Positions 1 to 8,640 of a stretch of 44,963 nt of DNA are shown here, piece by piece (position 1 is the stretch's first letter; every line of letters begins with the position of its first letter). A program made the translations under genes and the position numbers. The notes beneath the pieces were generated by a model, which did no database searches, had not been told where the DNA came from, and was given only the letters and a program-made list of their open reading frames with translations. The stretch comes from Anaerolineae bacterium (GTDB taxonomy: Bacteria > Chloroflexota > Anaerolineae > Aggregatilineales > JAFGMM01): the NCBI GenBank assembly GCA_016927535.1, contig JAFGMM010000153.1, positions 1 to 44,963 on the forward strand, in the 5' to 3' direction.

Positions 1-40
1 TCGCCCCGGCGTGGGAGAGGGGGCCAGGGGGTGAGGGGAA
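1..40. repeat. GC-rich dispersed intergenic repeat (end of copy)
   Basis: Purine-rich G-run sequence whose complement reads as C-runs of the type CCCCTCACCCCCTGGCCCC. A related C-run/CTCTCC sequence recurs near 27409-27454. Repeats of this type are common between genes in some environmental genomes. The copy is cut by the window edge. The following bases up to 159, downstream of the cheA-like stop, show no gene. Confidence 0.35.
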
Positions 41-159
41 GAATTGGCATTGTCAATCATCGTCTTGACCAACACACGTTTTTGCGTTATCCCCTAATTT
101 TTATGACTCTGCGCAGAACTACCGTCCACAACTTGCATCATAAACCTCATAATCTAATA

Positions 160-2349
160 CTACAAGAATTGTTCAATGGCCGCCAACAATTCAGCTTGAT
201 CGAAGCCGCGTTTGATGATGTAAGCGTCGGCGCCGGCCTGCATCCCACGCTCACGGTCCTCCCGGCTCTCCATCGAGGTAACCAGGATGATCGGCATGCC
301 TTCATAAGCGGGGTCTTCGCGGATATGGCGCGTGAACTCGATGCCGTCTATCGGCTGCATCTTGACATCGGAGACGATCAGATCGATAGGATGCGCCTTG
401 AGCCGTTCGAGCGCTTCTTCGCCGTTGGTCGCCGTGCTGACCCGGTAGCCGGCCGTCTCCAGGATGTTCTTTTCCAGCGTGCGCGTGGTGATCGAGTCGT
501 CCACCACCAGGATGTGCGCCGCCGCCGCATCACCGGCTTGCGCGCTGTCCCGGCGCAGACCAGGCATGGCGGTCATATCGACGCTTTTGGCGCTCTCGAT
601 CAACTCGGCGGGATTGAGGATAATCACCGGCTCACCGCTGCCCAACAGCGCCGCGCCAGCCACATTGCGCACGTGTTTCAGCGGTCGCCCCAGCGCCTTG
701 GCGACCAACTCCTGCTGGGCGATGACGTCATTGACCAACAGCGCCAAGCGCTGCTCGGCGGCGCCCACGATGACCACGAGCGGCTCCCCCGTTTGCCCCC
801 CACCGTTGAGTGGGCGTTTCAAAATGCCTGCCAGCGGCACCATCGGCAGGCGCGCGCCGTTGATTTCAAGCATCCACCGGCCCTCGACGGTGAACTGTTT
901 GCGCGGCTTGTGAATCTGCTCCACCGCCAGCAGCGGCAGTGCAAAAATCTCCTGGCCTACTTTGACCAGCAGCGCGTGGGTAACGCTCAGCGACACCGGC
1001 ACCACGACATAGAAGGTCGCACCTTTGCCCGGCTCGCTCTCTACCCGGACGCGCCCTTGCAGATTGTGTAGCCGTTGGCGCACCACGTCGAGACCGATGC
1101 CGCGCCCCGACACGCCGGTGACCTGGGATGCCGTGCTGACGCCCGGCATGAAGGCCAGTTCGATAAGTTCATCGTCAGAGATATGCGCGTCCGGCGCGAT
1201 ATCCTCGCGTGCATGCGCCGCTGCGCGCAGCCGCTCCAGGTCGAAGCCGCGCCCGTCATCCTGCACCGTCAGGTGAATCTCGCCGCCCCGCTGGCACACC
1301 GCGAGAAGGATATCGCCCTGCGCCGGCTTGCCGGCCCTGGCACGCTCGTCCGGAGGTTCGATGCCGTGCCCGACCGCGTTGCGCAGCAGGTGCAGCAACG
1401 GGTCTTTGAGGGTTTCCAACACCTGTTTATCCAGTTCGACCTCGCCCCCGGTGATGCGGAGGGTTACGTTTTTGTCTTCGTCGTGTGCGGCGTCTCGGAC
1501 GGCGCGCTGCAACCCCAGCGCCAAGGTTTGGAAAGGGACCATGCGCACACGTCGCGCCTCATCCTGCAACCCGGCAGTGACCATGCCCAGACGGAGCGTG
1601 TCGTGGCCGATGGCATAGTCAAGCACGTTGATCGCCTCCGTGAGCCGGGACAGCTCATCGTTCAAGTCGGCGAGCAGTTCGGTCAGTTGCCGGCCGGCTT
1701 CGCCGTCGAGGTGAGGCAGCAAAGTCTTGATGATGCGCCAAGTCTTGGGCCACTGCGCGAGCCGGTGATGGATACCCTGAACATCCTGCCGGCGCTGTTC
1801 GGCGCTGAGCTTGGAGACCAGCAGTTCGCCGGCCTGCGCCATGAGATCATCGAGCTTGCGCACCGAAACGCGGATAGTCTCCTCGCCCGGCGTCACGGGC
1901 GCGGTTCCGTCGAGTGCCGGCAGTTCGTCGCGCACCCCGGCATCGGCAGGCTCAGCCCCGGCGCCGGCCGCGGCGGCGAGCCGGTCGTACAGCAAGTCAG
2001 TGGCGACCATCTGACCGCCCAGAGCGCGCTCGACCGTATCCAGGGCGTCGTACAACAGGTCGTAGACGGCAGCGCCGGGAGGCTCCTCGCGCTGGCCCAT
2101 CGCCTGCATTGCGCTCTCGACGGCGTGGACCAAGCGCGCGATTTCGTCGAATTCGACCGCCTGGGCAGCGCCTTTTAACGTGTGCGCCGCGCCCAGCGCC
2201 TCCTGGAGCAGCGGCCGGCCGGCGGCGGCATCAGGCGTGCGCTCCAGTTGCAGCAAGATGCGGTTGAGCGTTTGCAGGTGTTCGGCGGCCTCGGCCCGGA
2301 AGGTGAGCCGTAGGTTACGCAAAAGATCATCTTCTCGTGGCTTAGCCAT
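160..2349 (-). CDS. CheA-type hybrid histidine kinase (Hpt-kinase-CheW-receiver)
   Basis: Cytoplasmic chemotaxis-type histidine kinase that would autophosphorylate and pass phosphate to response regulators, including its own receiver. The order seen is an N-terminal Hpt domain with the phospho-acceptor His about residue 56 (AAHTLKGAA), a dimerisation region, a CheA-type ATPase with an N box (LLRNAVGHGIEPP) and G boxes (DDGRGFD, GRGIGLDVV), a CheW-like domain, and a C-terminal receiver with VVDDS and the phospho-acceptor Asp in IVSDVKM. About 729 residues, close to FrzE/PilL/ChpA-like hybrids with a single Hpt. The ATG at 2349 is chosen over a TTG one codon upstream; a GGAG lies about 11 bases upstream. 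No methyl-accepting receptor or CheY/CheR/CheB gene is in the window; partners may lie to the left. Whether it controls motility, pili or another output cannot be told from here. Confidence 0.93.
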   Translation of the reverse strand: MAKPREDDLLRNLRLTFRAEAAEHLQTLNRILLQLERTPDAAAGRPLLQEALGAAHTLKGAAQAVEFDEIARLVHAVESAMQAMGQREEPPGAAVYDLLYDALDTVERALGGQMVATDLLYDRLAAAAGAGAEPADAGVRDELPALDGTAPVTPGEETIRVSVRKLDDLMAQAGELLVSKLSAEQRRQDVQGIHHRLAQWPKTWRIIKTLLPHLDGEAGRQLTELLADLNDELSRLTEAINVLDYAIGHDTLRLGMVTAGLQDEARRVRMVPFQTLALGLQRAVRDAAHDEDKNVTLRITGGEVELDKQVLETLKDPLLHLLRNAVGHGIEPPDERARAGKPAQGDILLAVCQRGGEIHLTVQDDGRGFDLERLRAAAHAREDIAPDAHISDDELIELAFMPGVSTASQVTGVSGRGIGLDVVRQRLHNLQGRVRVESEPGKGATFYVVVPVSLSVTHALLVKVGQEIFALPLLAVEQIHKPRKQFTVEGRWMLEINGARLPMVPLAGILKRPLNGGGQTGEPLVVIVGAAEQRLALLVNDVIAQQELVAKALGRPLKHVRNVAGAALLGSGEPVIILNPAELIESAKSVDMTAMPGLRRDSAQAGDAAAAHILVVDDSITTRTLEKNILETAGYRVSTATNGEEALERLKAHPIDLIVSDVKMQPIDGIEFTRHIREDPAYEGMPIILVTSMESREDRERGMQAGADAYIIKRGFDQAELLAAIEQFL

Positions 2350-2370
2350 CAACTTCTAACTCCTGGTTAT

Positions 2371-2392
2371 TGCAGCCCACCACAGGGCTGCA
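2371..2392. other. Perfect 8-bp inverted repeat in the cheA 5' leader
   Basis: TGCAGCCC and GGGCTGCA are separated by six bases, 22 bp upstream of the cheA-like start. It could form a hairpin in the leader mRNA or be a protein site. No T-run follows on the minus strand that would make it a clear terminator. Confidence 0.4.
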
Positions 2393-2412
2393 CCAGATAT
2401 GCTCGGTCGAAA

Positions 2413-2477
2413 TTGATTTTTGTGTATATCAACTCTTCCTTTATGTTATATATACTATGAATTGATTTTCTTATCAA
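2413..2477. promoter_or_regulatory. AT-rich divergent promoter region with two TTGAT/ATCAA dyads
   Basis: Between the cheA-like gene and the divergent dehydrogenase is an AT-rich stretch. Two dyads with the same arms, TTGAT and ATCAA, sit at 2413-2432 (10-base spacer) and 2462-2477 (6-base spacer), flanking a TATATATA-like segment. This fits a regulated divergent promoter; the regulator is unknown. Confidence 0.3.
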
Positions 2478-2638
2478 GAGGCAAGGCGGCGATTTTAACG
2501 TGCGGTTGGTAGTTTCATTCTTTCTCATTCGCGGTTAAAATTCTCACCGGTTGCAGCCAATCGCAAGCCGGTTTTGCAGCGCGCCGGCCAAACCGCCTAC
2601 GTTGATAACCCGCGCTGGTTACCCTGGGATAAACGCGC

Positions 2639-3610
2639 ATGACTACCGATCTAAAATCATACCGTGTGCTGGTTACGCCGACCTCTTACGCGCGCCACGA
2701 TCCAACCCTGCGCACCACGCTTGAGGCGGCGGTGGGCGAGGTAGTCTATAACGAGCGCGGCGTACCGTTCGGCGCCGAAGACTTATTGAGTTTGCTGCCC
2801 GGCTTCGATGGCTATATCGCCGGGCTGGACACGATCAGCCGCGCGGTGATCGAGGCGGCAGACCGCCTCAAGGTGATCGCGCGCTACGGCGTGGGCGTGG
2901 ACCGGGTAGACCTGGAGGCGGCGCGCGCGCGCGGCATCGTCGTCACCAACACGCCGGGCGCGAACACCGTCTCGGTGGCCGAACTGACCGTCGGGCTGAT
3001 GCTATCACTTGCGCGGATGATCCCGACCGCCAACCGCGCCACCAAGGCCGGCGAGTGGCCGCGCCTGAGCGGGCTGTCGATTGAAGGCAAGGTAATCGGG
3101 CTGCTTGGACTGGGCGCAATTGGTTCGGCGGTGGCGGCGCGGCTGCGCGGCTTCGACTGCGCCATCATCGGGTACGACCCGGCGGCGACCGAAGCGGAAG
3201 CCGCCGCGCACGGCGTCGCGCTGAAGTCCCGTGCGGTGGTCATCGCGCAGGCCGATTTTCTCACGCTGCACGTGCCAGTGCTGCCCGAAACCGCCGGCAT
3301 GGTCGATGCGGCATTTATCGACCAGATGAAGCCGGGCGCGTATCTCATCAACACCGCGCGCGGCGAACTGATCGACGAGGCGGCGCTGCTGGCGGCGCTC
3401 GAAAGCGGCAAGCTGTGCGGCGCGGCGCTCGACACCTTCCAGAAGGAGCCGCCCGGCGCCGATCATCCGCTGTTCAGACTGCCGCAGGTAATCGCAACGC
3501 CGCACACGGGCGCGCACAGCGACGGCGCAATCAACGCGATGGGCCGGATGGCTCTGCATGACTGTCTGGCGGTGCTGCGCGGCAAAACGCCGAAGCACCG
3601 GGTCGTTTGA
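2639..3610 (+). CDS. D-isomer-specific 2-hydroxyacid dehydrogenase (phosphoglycerate dehydrogenase-like)
   Basis: NAD-dependent cytoplasmic oxidoreductase of the SerA/glyoxylate reductase family. The 323 residues show a Rossmann motif GLGAIG at about 157-162 followed by a conserved acidic Asp (GYDP) for NAD, and the catalytic triad Arg241 (NTARGELID), Glu270 (QKEPP) and His289 (ATPHTGAHS). It is the short form without the C-terminal ACT domain of regulated SerA, so it could serve serine synthesis or act on a sugar-derived hydroxyacid. It stands alone on the plus strand. The neighbouring sugar importer is convergent, so no operon link is visible. Ribosome site is weak (GGGAT). The exact substrate is not decidable from sequence. 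Confidence 0.9.
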   Translation: MTTDLKSYRVLVTPTSYARHDPTLRTTLEAAVGEVVYNERGVPFGAEDLLSLLPGFDGYIAGLDTISRAVIEAADRLKVIARYGVGVDRVDLEAARARGIVVTNTPGANTVSVAELTVGLMLSLARMIPTANRATKAGEWPRLSGLSIEGKVIGLLGLGAIGSAVAARLRGFDCAIIGYDPAATEAEAAAHGVALKSRAVVIAQADFLTLHVPVLPETAGMVDAAFIDQMKPGAYLINTARGELIDEAALLAALESGKLCGAALDTFQKEPPGADHPLFRLPQVIATPHTGAHSDGAINAMGRMALHDCLAVLRGKTPKHRVV

Positions 3611-3676
3611 GGGGAAAAGGATATTCCCTGACCGACGCCGGGTTGTTTCCCCTAACCATAGCCGCTATCAAAAGCA

Positions 3677-3710
3677 TACGCCCACGTCTTTTGCAGTTAA
3701 CGTGGGCGTA
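3677..3710. terminator. Bidirectional intrinsic terminator
   Basis: Perfect 11-bp stem (TACGCCCACGT with ACGTGGGCGTA) and a 12-base loop in the gap between two convergent genes. On the plus strand it is followed by GCCCTTT, and on the minus strand by TGCTTTTGA, so it can end both the dehydrogenase transcript and the sugar importer operon. Confidence 0.75.
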
Positions 3711-3742
3711 GCCCTTTCTACCGGGTCAGCAGGGCGAACGAA

Positions 3743-4729
3743 TTAGCGGAAGCCCTGTTCGATGAGGGGCGCTACTTCGGCGATGTTCGCCGGCGTCACC
3801 GTGCCGACGCCGGTATTGATGTGCAGCCCCGGAATCTTGTACATCTTCGTCAACCAGATCTGCTGCACCGGGAAGTACCCTTGCAGGTAAAGCACCTGGT
3901 CGAAAGACACACTGATGTAACCGTCCGTGATGCCCGCAATCGTCGCCGGCGACAGGTCGATCCCGCCGACAATGACGTCGCCGGGCTGCTTACCGGCGGC
4001 TTCGAGCACCTTGGGCAGCGTGGCCGTGATGTTGCCGTGCTGGGTCCCGATGGCCTTGAGATCCGGGTTGGCTTCCAGATACGCGGTCAGGACCGGGATA
4101 GCCAACGACGCTTCGCTGTTCACTTCCTGGGAGACATCGAGCTTCTCGACCTCGAGTCCGGCTTCGACCAGGGCGTCGTACACACCCTGAGCGCTCGCGC
4201 TGCGCCCTTCCTCGTGCCAGATGTCGTAAACGAGCGCCTTGTCGCCCGCCTGCAACCCCGCCGTGACCATAGACTGACCGGTCAGATGGCCGCCGGCATA
4301 CAGGTCAGCGCCGGCATAGCCGAAGCCCAAGCTCTGATACTTCGCTTCGAGATTGGGCAGCGGGTTGTTGTTGCTGGTGACGATGATGCCCTGGGCAATG
4401 GCTTCATCAACCAATGCCTCGAACGCCGCCTCGCCGGGATGCCCCATGATGACGATCCCGTCCGGGTTGGCAGCCATAGCTTGCTTGAACTGGTCGATCA
4501 TCGTCTGGGGGTCCCAGCCCGAATACTGCTCAACCAGCGTAATACCGAGAGCCGCAGCCGCAGCCTTCGCGCCGTTCGTGCGCGGGAGCGTCGAAGGGTC
4601 GCCCTCAGTGCCGCCCATCTGCATGTAGACGACGATCTCTTCCCCTTCTTGCGCTGCAAGCGGCTGCGCGACTAAGAGGACAAGCGTGATAGCCATCACG
4701 ATTGCCAATATGTTGAAAAGGCGTTTCAT
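3743..4729 (-). CDS. CUT2 sugar ABC transporter substrate-binding protein
   Basis: Extracytoplasmic sugar receptor of the RbsB/periplasmic-binding-protein type (Peripla_BP_4), last gene of a minus-strand importer operon. The start is placed at the ATG at 4729, giving a clean signal peptide (MKRLFNILAIVMAITLVLL, cleavage near PLAAQ); a longer reading frame upstream lacks one. A strong GGAGGAG ribosome site lies just upstream. Family features are the early AAAAALGITLVEQYSGWDPQ segment, NPDGIVIMGHPG, and GGIDLSPATIAGITDGYISVSFDQ near the end. About 328 residues, usual for the family. The ligand is not decidable; pentoses, fructose and galactose are typical of the family. Gene order ATPase-permease-receptor is normal for CUT2 systems. 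Confidence 0.9.
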   Translation of the reverse strand: MKRLFNILAIVMAITLVLLVAQPLAAQEGEEIVVYMQMGGTEGDPSTLPRTNGAKAAAAALGITLVEQYSGWDPQTMIDQFKQAMAANPDGIVIMGHPGEAAFEALVDEAIAQGIIVTSNNNPLPNLEAKYQSLGFGYAGADLYAGGHLTGQSMVTAGLQAGDKALVYDIWHEEGRSASAQGVYDALVEAGLEVEKLDVSQEVNSEASLAIPVLTAYLEANPDLKAIGTQHGNITATLPKVLEAAGKQPGDVIVGGIDLSPATIAGITDGYISVSFDQVLYLQGYFPVQQIWLTKMYKIPGLHINTGVGTVTPANIAEVAPLIEQGFR

Positions 4730-4861
4730 TGTTCTCCTCCTCAAGACAAACATCCGGTGAATCTGCTCGTGCATAGCGAGTTGGGTTAAAGCGGTTTTCC
4801 TTTCCAGATAGCCCCTCCTTTCTCGAAGCCGCGTAAACTGCCGGCCGGCGGTGCAGTTATC

Positions 4862-5929
4862 TTAACGCTGCGCATCTGTTCTCGGCAGTTCGGCGGCGCT
4901 GCTCAAGCGGGCCGGCATGATCCAATGGCGAATCCGGTCGGAGAGTCGAGCGACTCTGCCTTCTCCGATAACAATGTTGAGGATAACCACCGCAGCCATC
5001 ACAACGCCTTGCACCAATTGCACCCAATAGCCACTGATACGGCTCGCAACGACCCCGGCTTCCAACGACCCGATGATGTAGGCCCCGAAGAACGTCCCGA
5101 CGATAGTCCCCTGACCGCCGGCAATTGAAGTCCCGCCGATGAAGACCGACGCCAACGCCGGCAGGAGAAATCCCTGTCCCTGGGTCGGAAAGAAGACGTT
5201 GATCTCCATCGTGAGGAGCAACCCGGCAAAGGCCGCGATCACGCCGTTCATGGTGAAAAGCTTGATCCGGGTCGCCTCCACGTTCACCCCCATCACACGG
5301 GCGACCTCGGGGTTATCGCCGATGAACAGGATCGCCTCGCCGAACGCATGGCGATTCAAGATAAACCAGAGGAAAGCGGCAAGCGCCAGTCCCCACAGCG
5401 CCTGAACAGGCACCACGTCAAACAGGCGGCCCACGAAAAGCGAGTGAGGGATGCTGCCCCGAATGCCGCTGATGTCCAGTTGCAAACCGCCGGCAAGCAG
5501 GATCGTCACCCCATACCAGAAAAACTGCGCGGCGAGCGTCGCCATGATCGACGGAACGCCAATCTTCGCAATCAGCCACCCGTTGATATACCCGATCAGA
5601 GCACCAACGGCCAGCGCAAGGACAAAACCAATCCAAATCGCCCACGGCGCGTCAAACGTCTTGAACATCCAGGCAAAGACAAAGCCGGAGGCAGCGACAA
5701 TTGCCGGGAAGCTCAGGTCGATCTCGCCGGCGGTGATGACGAAAGTCAGACCCAAAGCGCAGACGAGAACCGGGGGGACCGTCTGTAGAAACGACATGTA
5801 GATGCGGTAGCCTAAGAAGACTCGCGGCGCGGTCAAGATAAACACGATGTAGAGGGCAACCAAGACCAGAGCGATAGGCAGACCTTCTATCCTGCCCAGA
5901 AAAGTGACGATCGTACGTGCGCGTCTCAT
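4862..5929 (-). CDS. CUT2 sugar ABC transporter permease (RbsC-like)
   Basis: Inner-membrane channel subunit of the BPD_transp_2 family, 355 residues, with about ten hydrophobic segments. Family signatures are FVITAGEIDLSFPAIVAASG and the PALASVFIGGTSIAGGQGTIVGTFFG loop, the counterpart of the AGG...G loop of RbsC. Its ATG overlaps the TGA of the upstream ATPase gene by four bases (ATGA), so the two are translationally coupled. A 132-bp gap separates it from the receptor gene. Confidence 0.93.
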   Translation of the reverse strand: MRRARTIVTFLGRIEGLPIALVLVALYIVFILTAPRVFLGYRIYMSFLQTVPPVLVCALGLTFVITAGEIDLSFPAIVAASGFVFAWMFKTFDAPWAIWIGFVLALAVGALIGYINGWLIAKIGVPSIMATLAAQFFWYGVTILLAGGLQLDISGIRGSIPHSLFVGRLFDVVPVQALWGLALAAFLWFILNRHAFGEAILFIGDNPEVARVMGVNVEATRIKLFTMNGVIAAFAGLLLTMEINVFFPTQGQGFLLPALASVFIGGTSIAGGQGTIVGTFFGAYIIGSLEAGVVASRISGYWVQLVQGVVMAAVVILNIVIGEGRVARLSDRIRHWIMPARLSSAAELPRTDAQR

Positions 5930-6714
5930 GCTTCTTCCTTGTCCTGCAAGCCGTGGGCATAATCGAGTAGGAAAGTATCCAGGTCTTCACGTGTGATGTC
6001 GCCTTTGAGCAGGTTCCCCACCACCTCCCCGCGGTCAAGGATGATAAAGCGGTCGGCGATCTCGTACACGTCCTGGATGTTGTGAGAAATGTAGATACAG
6101 GCCTTGCCGCCCGCTTTGATCTGGCGCACAAAGTTCAGCACTTTTCCCACCTCTTTGAGCGAGAGGGCAACGGTTGGCTCGTCGAGGACGATAAGCTCGG
6201 CCTCGAAATACATGGCCCTACCGATAGCAATACCCTGGCGTTCGCCGCCGGAAAGCTTGCTCACCTTCGAATCGACGGTTATCCCCCTGCCGCGAAACCC
6301 GATCATGTTGAGCATGATCTCATTGGCAATCTCGCGCTCTTTGCGCACATCGATGAACCCCAGTTGGTTGGTGACCTGCCGCCCGATGAAGAAGTTGCGC
6401 CATAGGACCTGCTTCTCGCCCAGGGATTTATCCTGGTAAACGGTCTCGATGCCGTACTCGTGCGCCCGTTTGACGCTGTAGGCGTTGAAATCCACTTTGC
6501 GCCCGGCGACGTAAAGCTCGCCGCTGGTGGGTGGAAACACCCCGCTGAGAATCTTCACGACGGTCGATTTGCCGGCGCCGTTGTCGCCGATCAGTCCAAC
6601 GATCTCGTTTCGGCCCACTTCCAAACTGATGTTTCTGAGAGCACACACGCGACCAAAGTACTTTTCGATATTGACCATGCGCAAAGCATATTGCTCGGCA
6701 AGATTCTCAGTCAC
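5926..6714 (-). CDS. CUT2 sugar ABC transporter ATP-binding protein (single NBD)
   Basis: Energises the sugar importer with the permease and receptor genes downstream. The 262 residues contain one ABC domain: Walker A GDNGAGKST at 43-51, the signature LSGGERQGIAIGRAM, Walker B LIVLDEPTVAL, and the switch His in YISHN. RbsA/MglA-type proteins usually carry two fused ABC domains of about 500 residues, so this is the half-size form, as in FrcA-type systems, and would work as a homodimer. The start is the GTG at 6714, seven bases after GGAG. An overlapping ATG at 6716 runs straight into a TGA. First gene of the operon. Confidence 0.92.
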   Translation of the reverse strand: MTENLAEQYALRMVNIEKYFGRVCALRNISLEVGRNEIVGLIGDNGAGKSTVVKILSGVFPPTSGELYVAGRKVDFNAYSVKRAHEYGIETVYQDKSLGEKQVLWRNFFIGRQVTNQLGFIDVRKEREIANEIMLNMIGFRGRGITVDSKVSKLSGGERQGIAIGRAMYFEAELIVLDEPTVALSLKEVGKVLNFVRQIKAGGKACIYISHNIQDVYEIADRFIILDRGEVVGNLLKGDITREDLDTFLLDYAHGLQDKEEA

Positions 6715-6828
6715 ATCAGTACTCCATTTCGATTGATCCGAGGGTAAGCAGACCTATGCGTGGCTCTCCGGGAGTTAATTGTGGCGAACCTGTGCTTCAA
6801 CGTGAGAGCGTCACCATGATACCCAAAA

Positions 6829-6850
6829 AGTGTACGGTGCGCCATACACT
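6829..6850. promoter_or_regulatory. Candidate palindromic operator for the CUT2 operon
   Basis: A 22-bp near-palindrome with outer arms AGTGTA and TACACT and a GGTGCGCC core (9 of 11 positions symmetric), about 115 bp upstream of the ATPase start and in the divergent gap with the deazaflavin oxidoreductase. Size and centre fit a LacI- or GntR-type operator. No regulator gene adjoins it. Confidence 0.4.
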
Positions 6851-6974
6851 CAAAGACCGGAAGCAAAGCCCCTGCAAAAGGGAAAGAGCGCCGCGAAATT
6901 GATGTTGAGTGATGCTACCGGTATGCTTGTGTGATAAGATTGTTTTGAGACACGCGGTTCGACGGAGGGGACCG

Positions 6975-7382
6975 ATGAGCGACCGGCGGCGGCTTTACGG
7001 GGTGCGCAAGTTCAACAAGCGCGTCTTCAACCCGATCATCCTGAAGTTCGCAGGCAAGCGGATTTACGGTGTGGTGCATCACAAAGGGCGCAAGTCAGGG
7101 CGCGCCTACAAAAACCCTGTGATCGCAATGCCTACCGGTGACGGATTTGTGATCCCGCTGACTTACGGCTCGGATACCGACTGGTGCCTGAACGCGCGAG
7201 CAGCCGGCGCGTTTACGCTTGAGCATAAAGGCGTGATGCACCAGGTTGGCGAGCCGGAGTTGATCGACACAGCGACCGTGGCGTCGGCATTTCCGGGCTG
7301 GCTGCGGTTTTTGTTGCGCTTGTACCGGATCGACCAATGCTTGCGCGTAAAAAGTTCCCCATCGCTTGAACCCGCCGATTGA
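6975..7382 (+). CDS. Deazaflavin (F420)-dependent nitroreductase-family protein
   Basis: Small cytoplasmic protein of the Ddn-like family (split-barrel fold), members of which bind reduced F420 and reduce quinones or nitro compounds. The motif HHKGRKSGRAYKNPVIAM, then a GDGFVIPLTYGSDTDWCLNARA segment, matches the family core. The ATG at 6975 is chosen because a GGAGGGG ribosome site ends five bases before it; a longer frame from 6909 has no such site. About 135 residues, a normal size. It stands alone between the divergent importer operon and the arabinanase gene 103 bp downstream. F420 use is a family property, not shown here. Confidence 0.82.
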   Translation: MSDRRRLYGVRKFNKRVFNPIILKFAGKRIYGVVHHKGRKSGRAYKNPVIAMPTGDGFVIPLTYGSDTDWCLNARAAGAFTLEHKGVMHQVGEPELIDTATVASAFPGWLRFLLRLYRIDQCLRVKSSPSLEPAD

Positions 7383-7485
7383 AGCAGCGTAGAACATCTT
7401 TCTTGTTTTCTTACGATGTTACTTAATTGGTCGCGCGTCGGTGGGACGTAACGGCGCGCATACATCGGTGGAGGATAATCGACCT

Positions 7486-8553
7486 ATGCCCAAGAGAATT
7501 ACACGCCGTCAAATGTTCCGCTCGAGTCTGCTGTTCGGCGCAGGTTGGAGGATGAGACTATCGAGTTTATGGGCGCAGGATGTTCCCTGCGCCTCCGGTA
7601 ATACGATGGAGAGAAGAGTGCCCCAAAGTCCTGAACTGACAGGCAGCATAAGGCGCGTTCACGACCCTGCGATCATCAAAGCAGACGATGCCTATTATGT
7701 CTTCTGCACCGGGCAGGGGATCCCGGTCCGGCGCTCCTTTGATCTGGTCGATTGGAAAATCTCGTTCCCGCCGGTCGTCTTCCCGGCGGTGCCCGCTTGG
7801 GCGCAGGAGATAATACCCGGCCAAAACGATATCTGGGCGCCGGATATTTCTTATTACAACGGCAAATACCATCTGTACTATACCGTGTCTACCTTTGGCG
7901 AAAACCGTTCTGTGATCGGCCTGGCGACGAATACGACGCTTGATTTCAAAGCCGATGGGTTCAAGTGGGTAGATGAGGGATTGGTGCTCGAATCCACCGC
8001 CGCGAATAATTACAACTGCATCGACCCTAACCTCATCCTTGACGAAGAGGGCGTCCCCTGGCTGGCGTTCGGCAGCTTCTGGAGCGGCATCAAGATGCGC
8101 CGCCTGGACTTCGAGACCGGCAAGCCCTCCGCCGAAGATGAAACGCTGTATTCACTGGCGCAGCGCCGCGTCAACTACGGCGCAGTCGAAGCGCCGTTCA
8201 TCATCCGCAAAGACGATTTCTACTATTTGTTCGTCTCATTTGATTTCTGCTGTCGCGGCGTGGACAGCGACTATCACGTCATGGTTGGGCGCTCAGAGAA
8301 CGTCACCGGCCCCTACGTGGACCGCGACGGCGTAGCAATGCTTGAAGGCGGCGGCACACAAGTGACCTTCCCAACCGAGCGCTGGCGCGGTCCGGGGCAC
8401 AACGCCATCTTACAGGAAGATGGAAACGAGTATATCGTCTACCATGCATATGATGCGGAAAACACCGGCATTCCCACCTTGCGCATCGACTTGCTGCTCT
8501 GGGATGCGGACGGCTGGCCTTCTATCGGCGCGCAGGACGGCGCGCAGGACTAA
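7486..8553 (+). CDS. Exported GH43 endo-1,5-alpha-L-arabinanase
   Basis: Secreted glycoside hydrolase that cuts the arabinan backbone of pectin side chains. The N-terminus TRRQMFRSSLLFGAG looks like a twin-arginine or Sec export signal. The five-bladed GH43 domain shows the three catalytic acids: Asp60 (RRVHDPAII), Asp180 (NYNCIDPNLI) and Glu235 (GAVEAPFII). The segment FVSFDFCCRGVDSDYHVMVGR and GPGHNAI are typical of endo-arabinanases. The start at 7486 is supported by GGAGG 12 bases upstream. 355 residues, catalytic domain only. Released arabino-oligosaccharides would suit the GH51 arabinofuranosidase encoded 0.5 kb away on the other strand. Followed by a strong hairpin. Confidence 0.92.
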   Translation: MPKRITRRQMFRSSLLFGAGWRMRLSSLWAQDVPCASGNTMERRVPQSPELTGSIRRVHDPAIIKADDAYYVFCTGQGIPVRRSFDLVDWKISFPPVVFPAVPAWAQEIIPGQNDIWAPDISYYNGKYHLYYTVSTFGENRSVIGLATNTTLDFKADGFKWVDEGLVLESTAANNYNCIDPNLILDEEGVPWLAFGSFWSGIKMRRLDFETGKPSAEDETLYSLAQRRVNYGAVEAPFIIRKDDFYYLFVSFDFCCRGVDSDYHVMVGRSENVTGPYVDRDGVAMLEGGGTQVTFPTERWRGPGHNAILQEDGNEYIVYHAYDAENTGIPTLRIDLLLWDADGWPSIGAQDGAQD

Positions 8554-8587
8554 CCATAACCGCGCTCTTTAGCCGGACGACGAAAAT

Positions 8588-8635
8588 CGGATGGGACGCC
8601 TTGTACAGCGTCCCATCGTCCCATCCGGCGCGTTT
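8588..8635 (+). terminator. Terminator with two alternative stems
   Basis: The left arm GATGGGACGC (8590-8599) can pair with GCGTCCCATC (8608-8617). A shifted left arm, CGGATGGGACG (8588-8598), can pair with a second right arm, CGTCCCATCCG (8617-8627). The second is followed by GCGCGTTTTCC, a short T-run. It sits 35 bp after the arabinanase stop and probably ends that transcript. Confidence 0.6.
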
Positions 8636-8640
8636 TCCTG

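Noticed and set aside
1075-2178. Plus-strand open frame opposite the cheA-like gene
   Set aside because: Shadow of the kinase coding strand; no motif or ribosome site.
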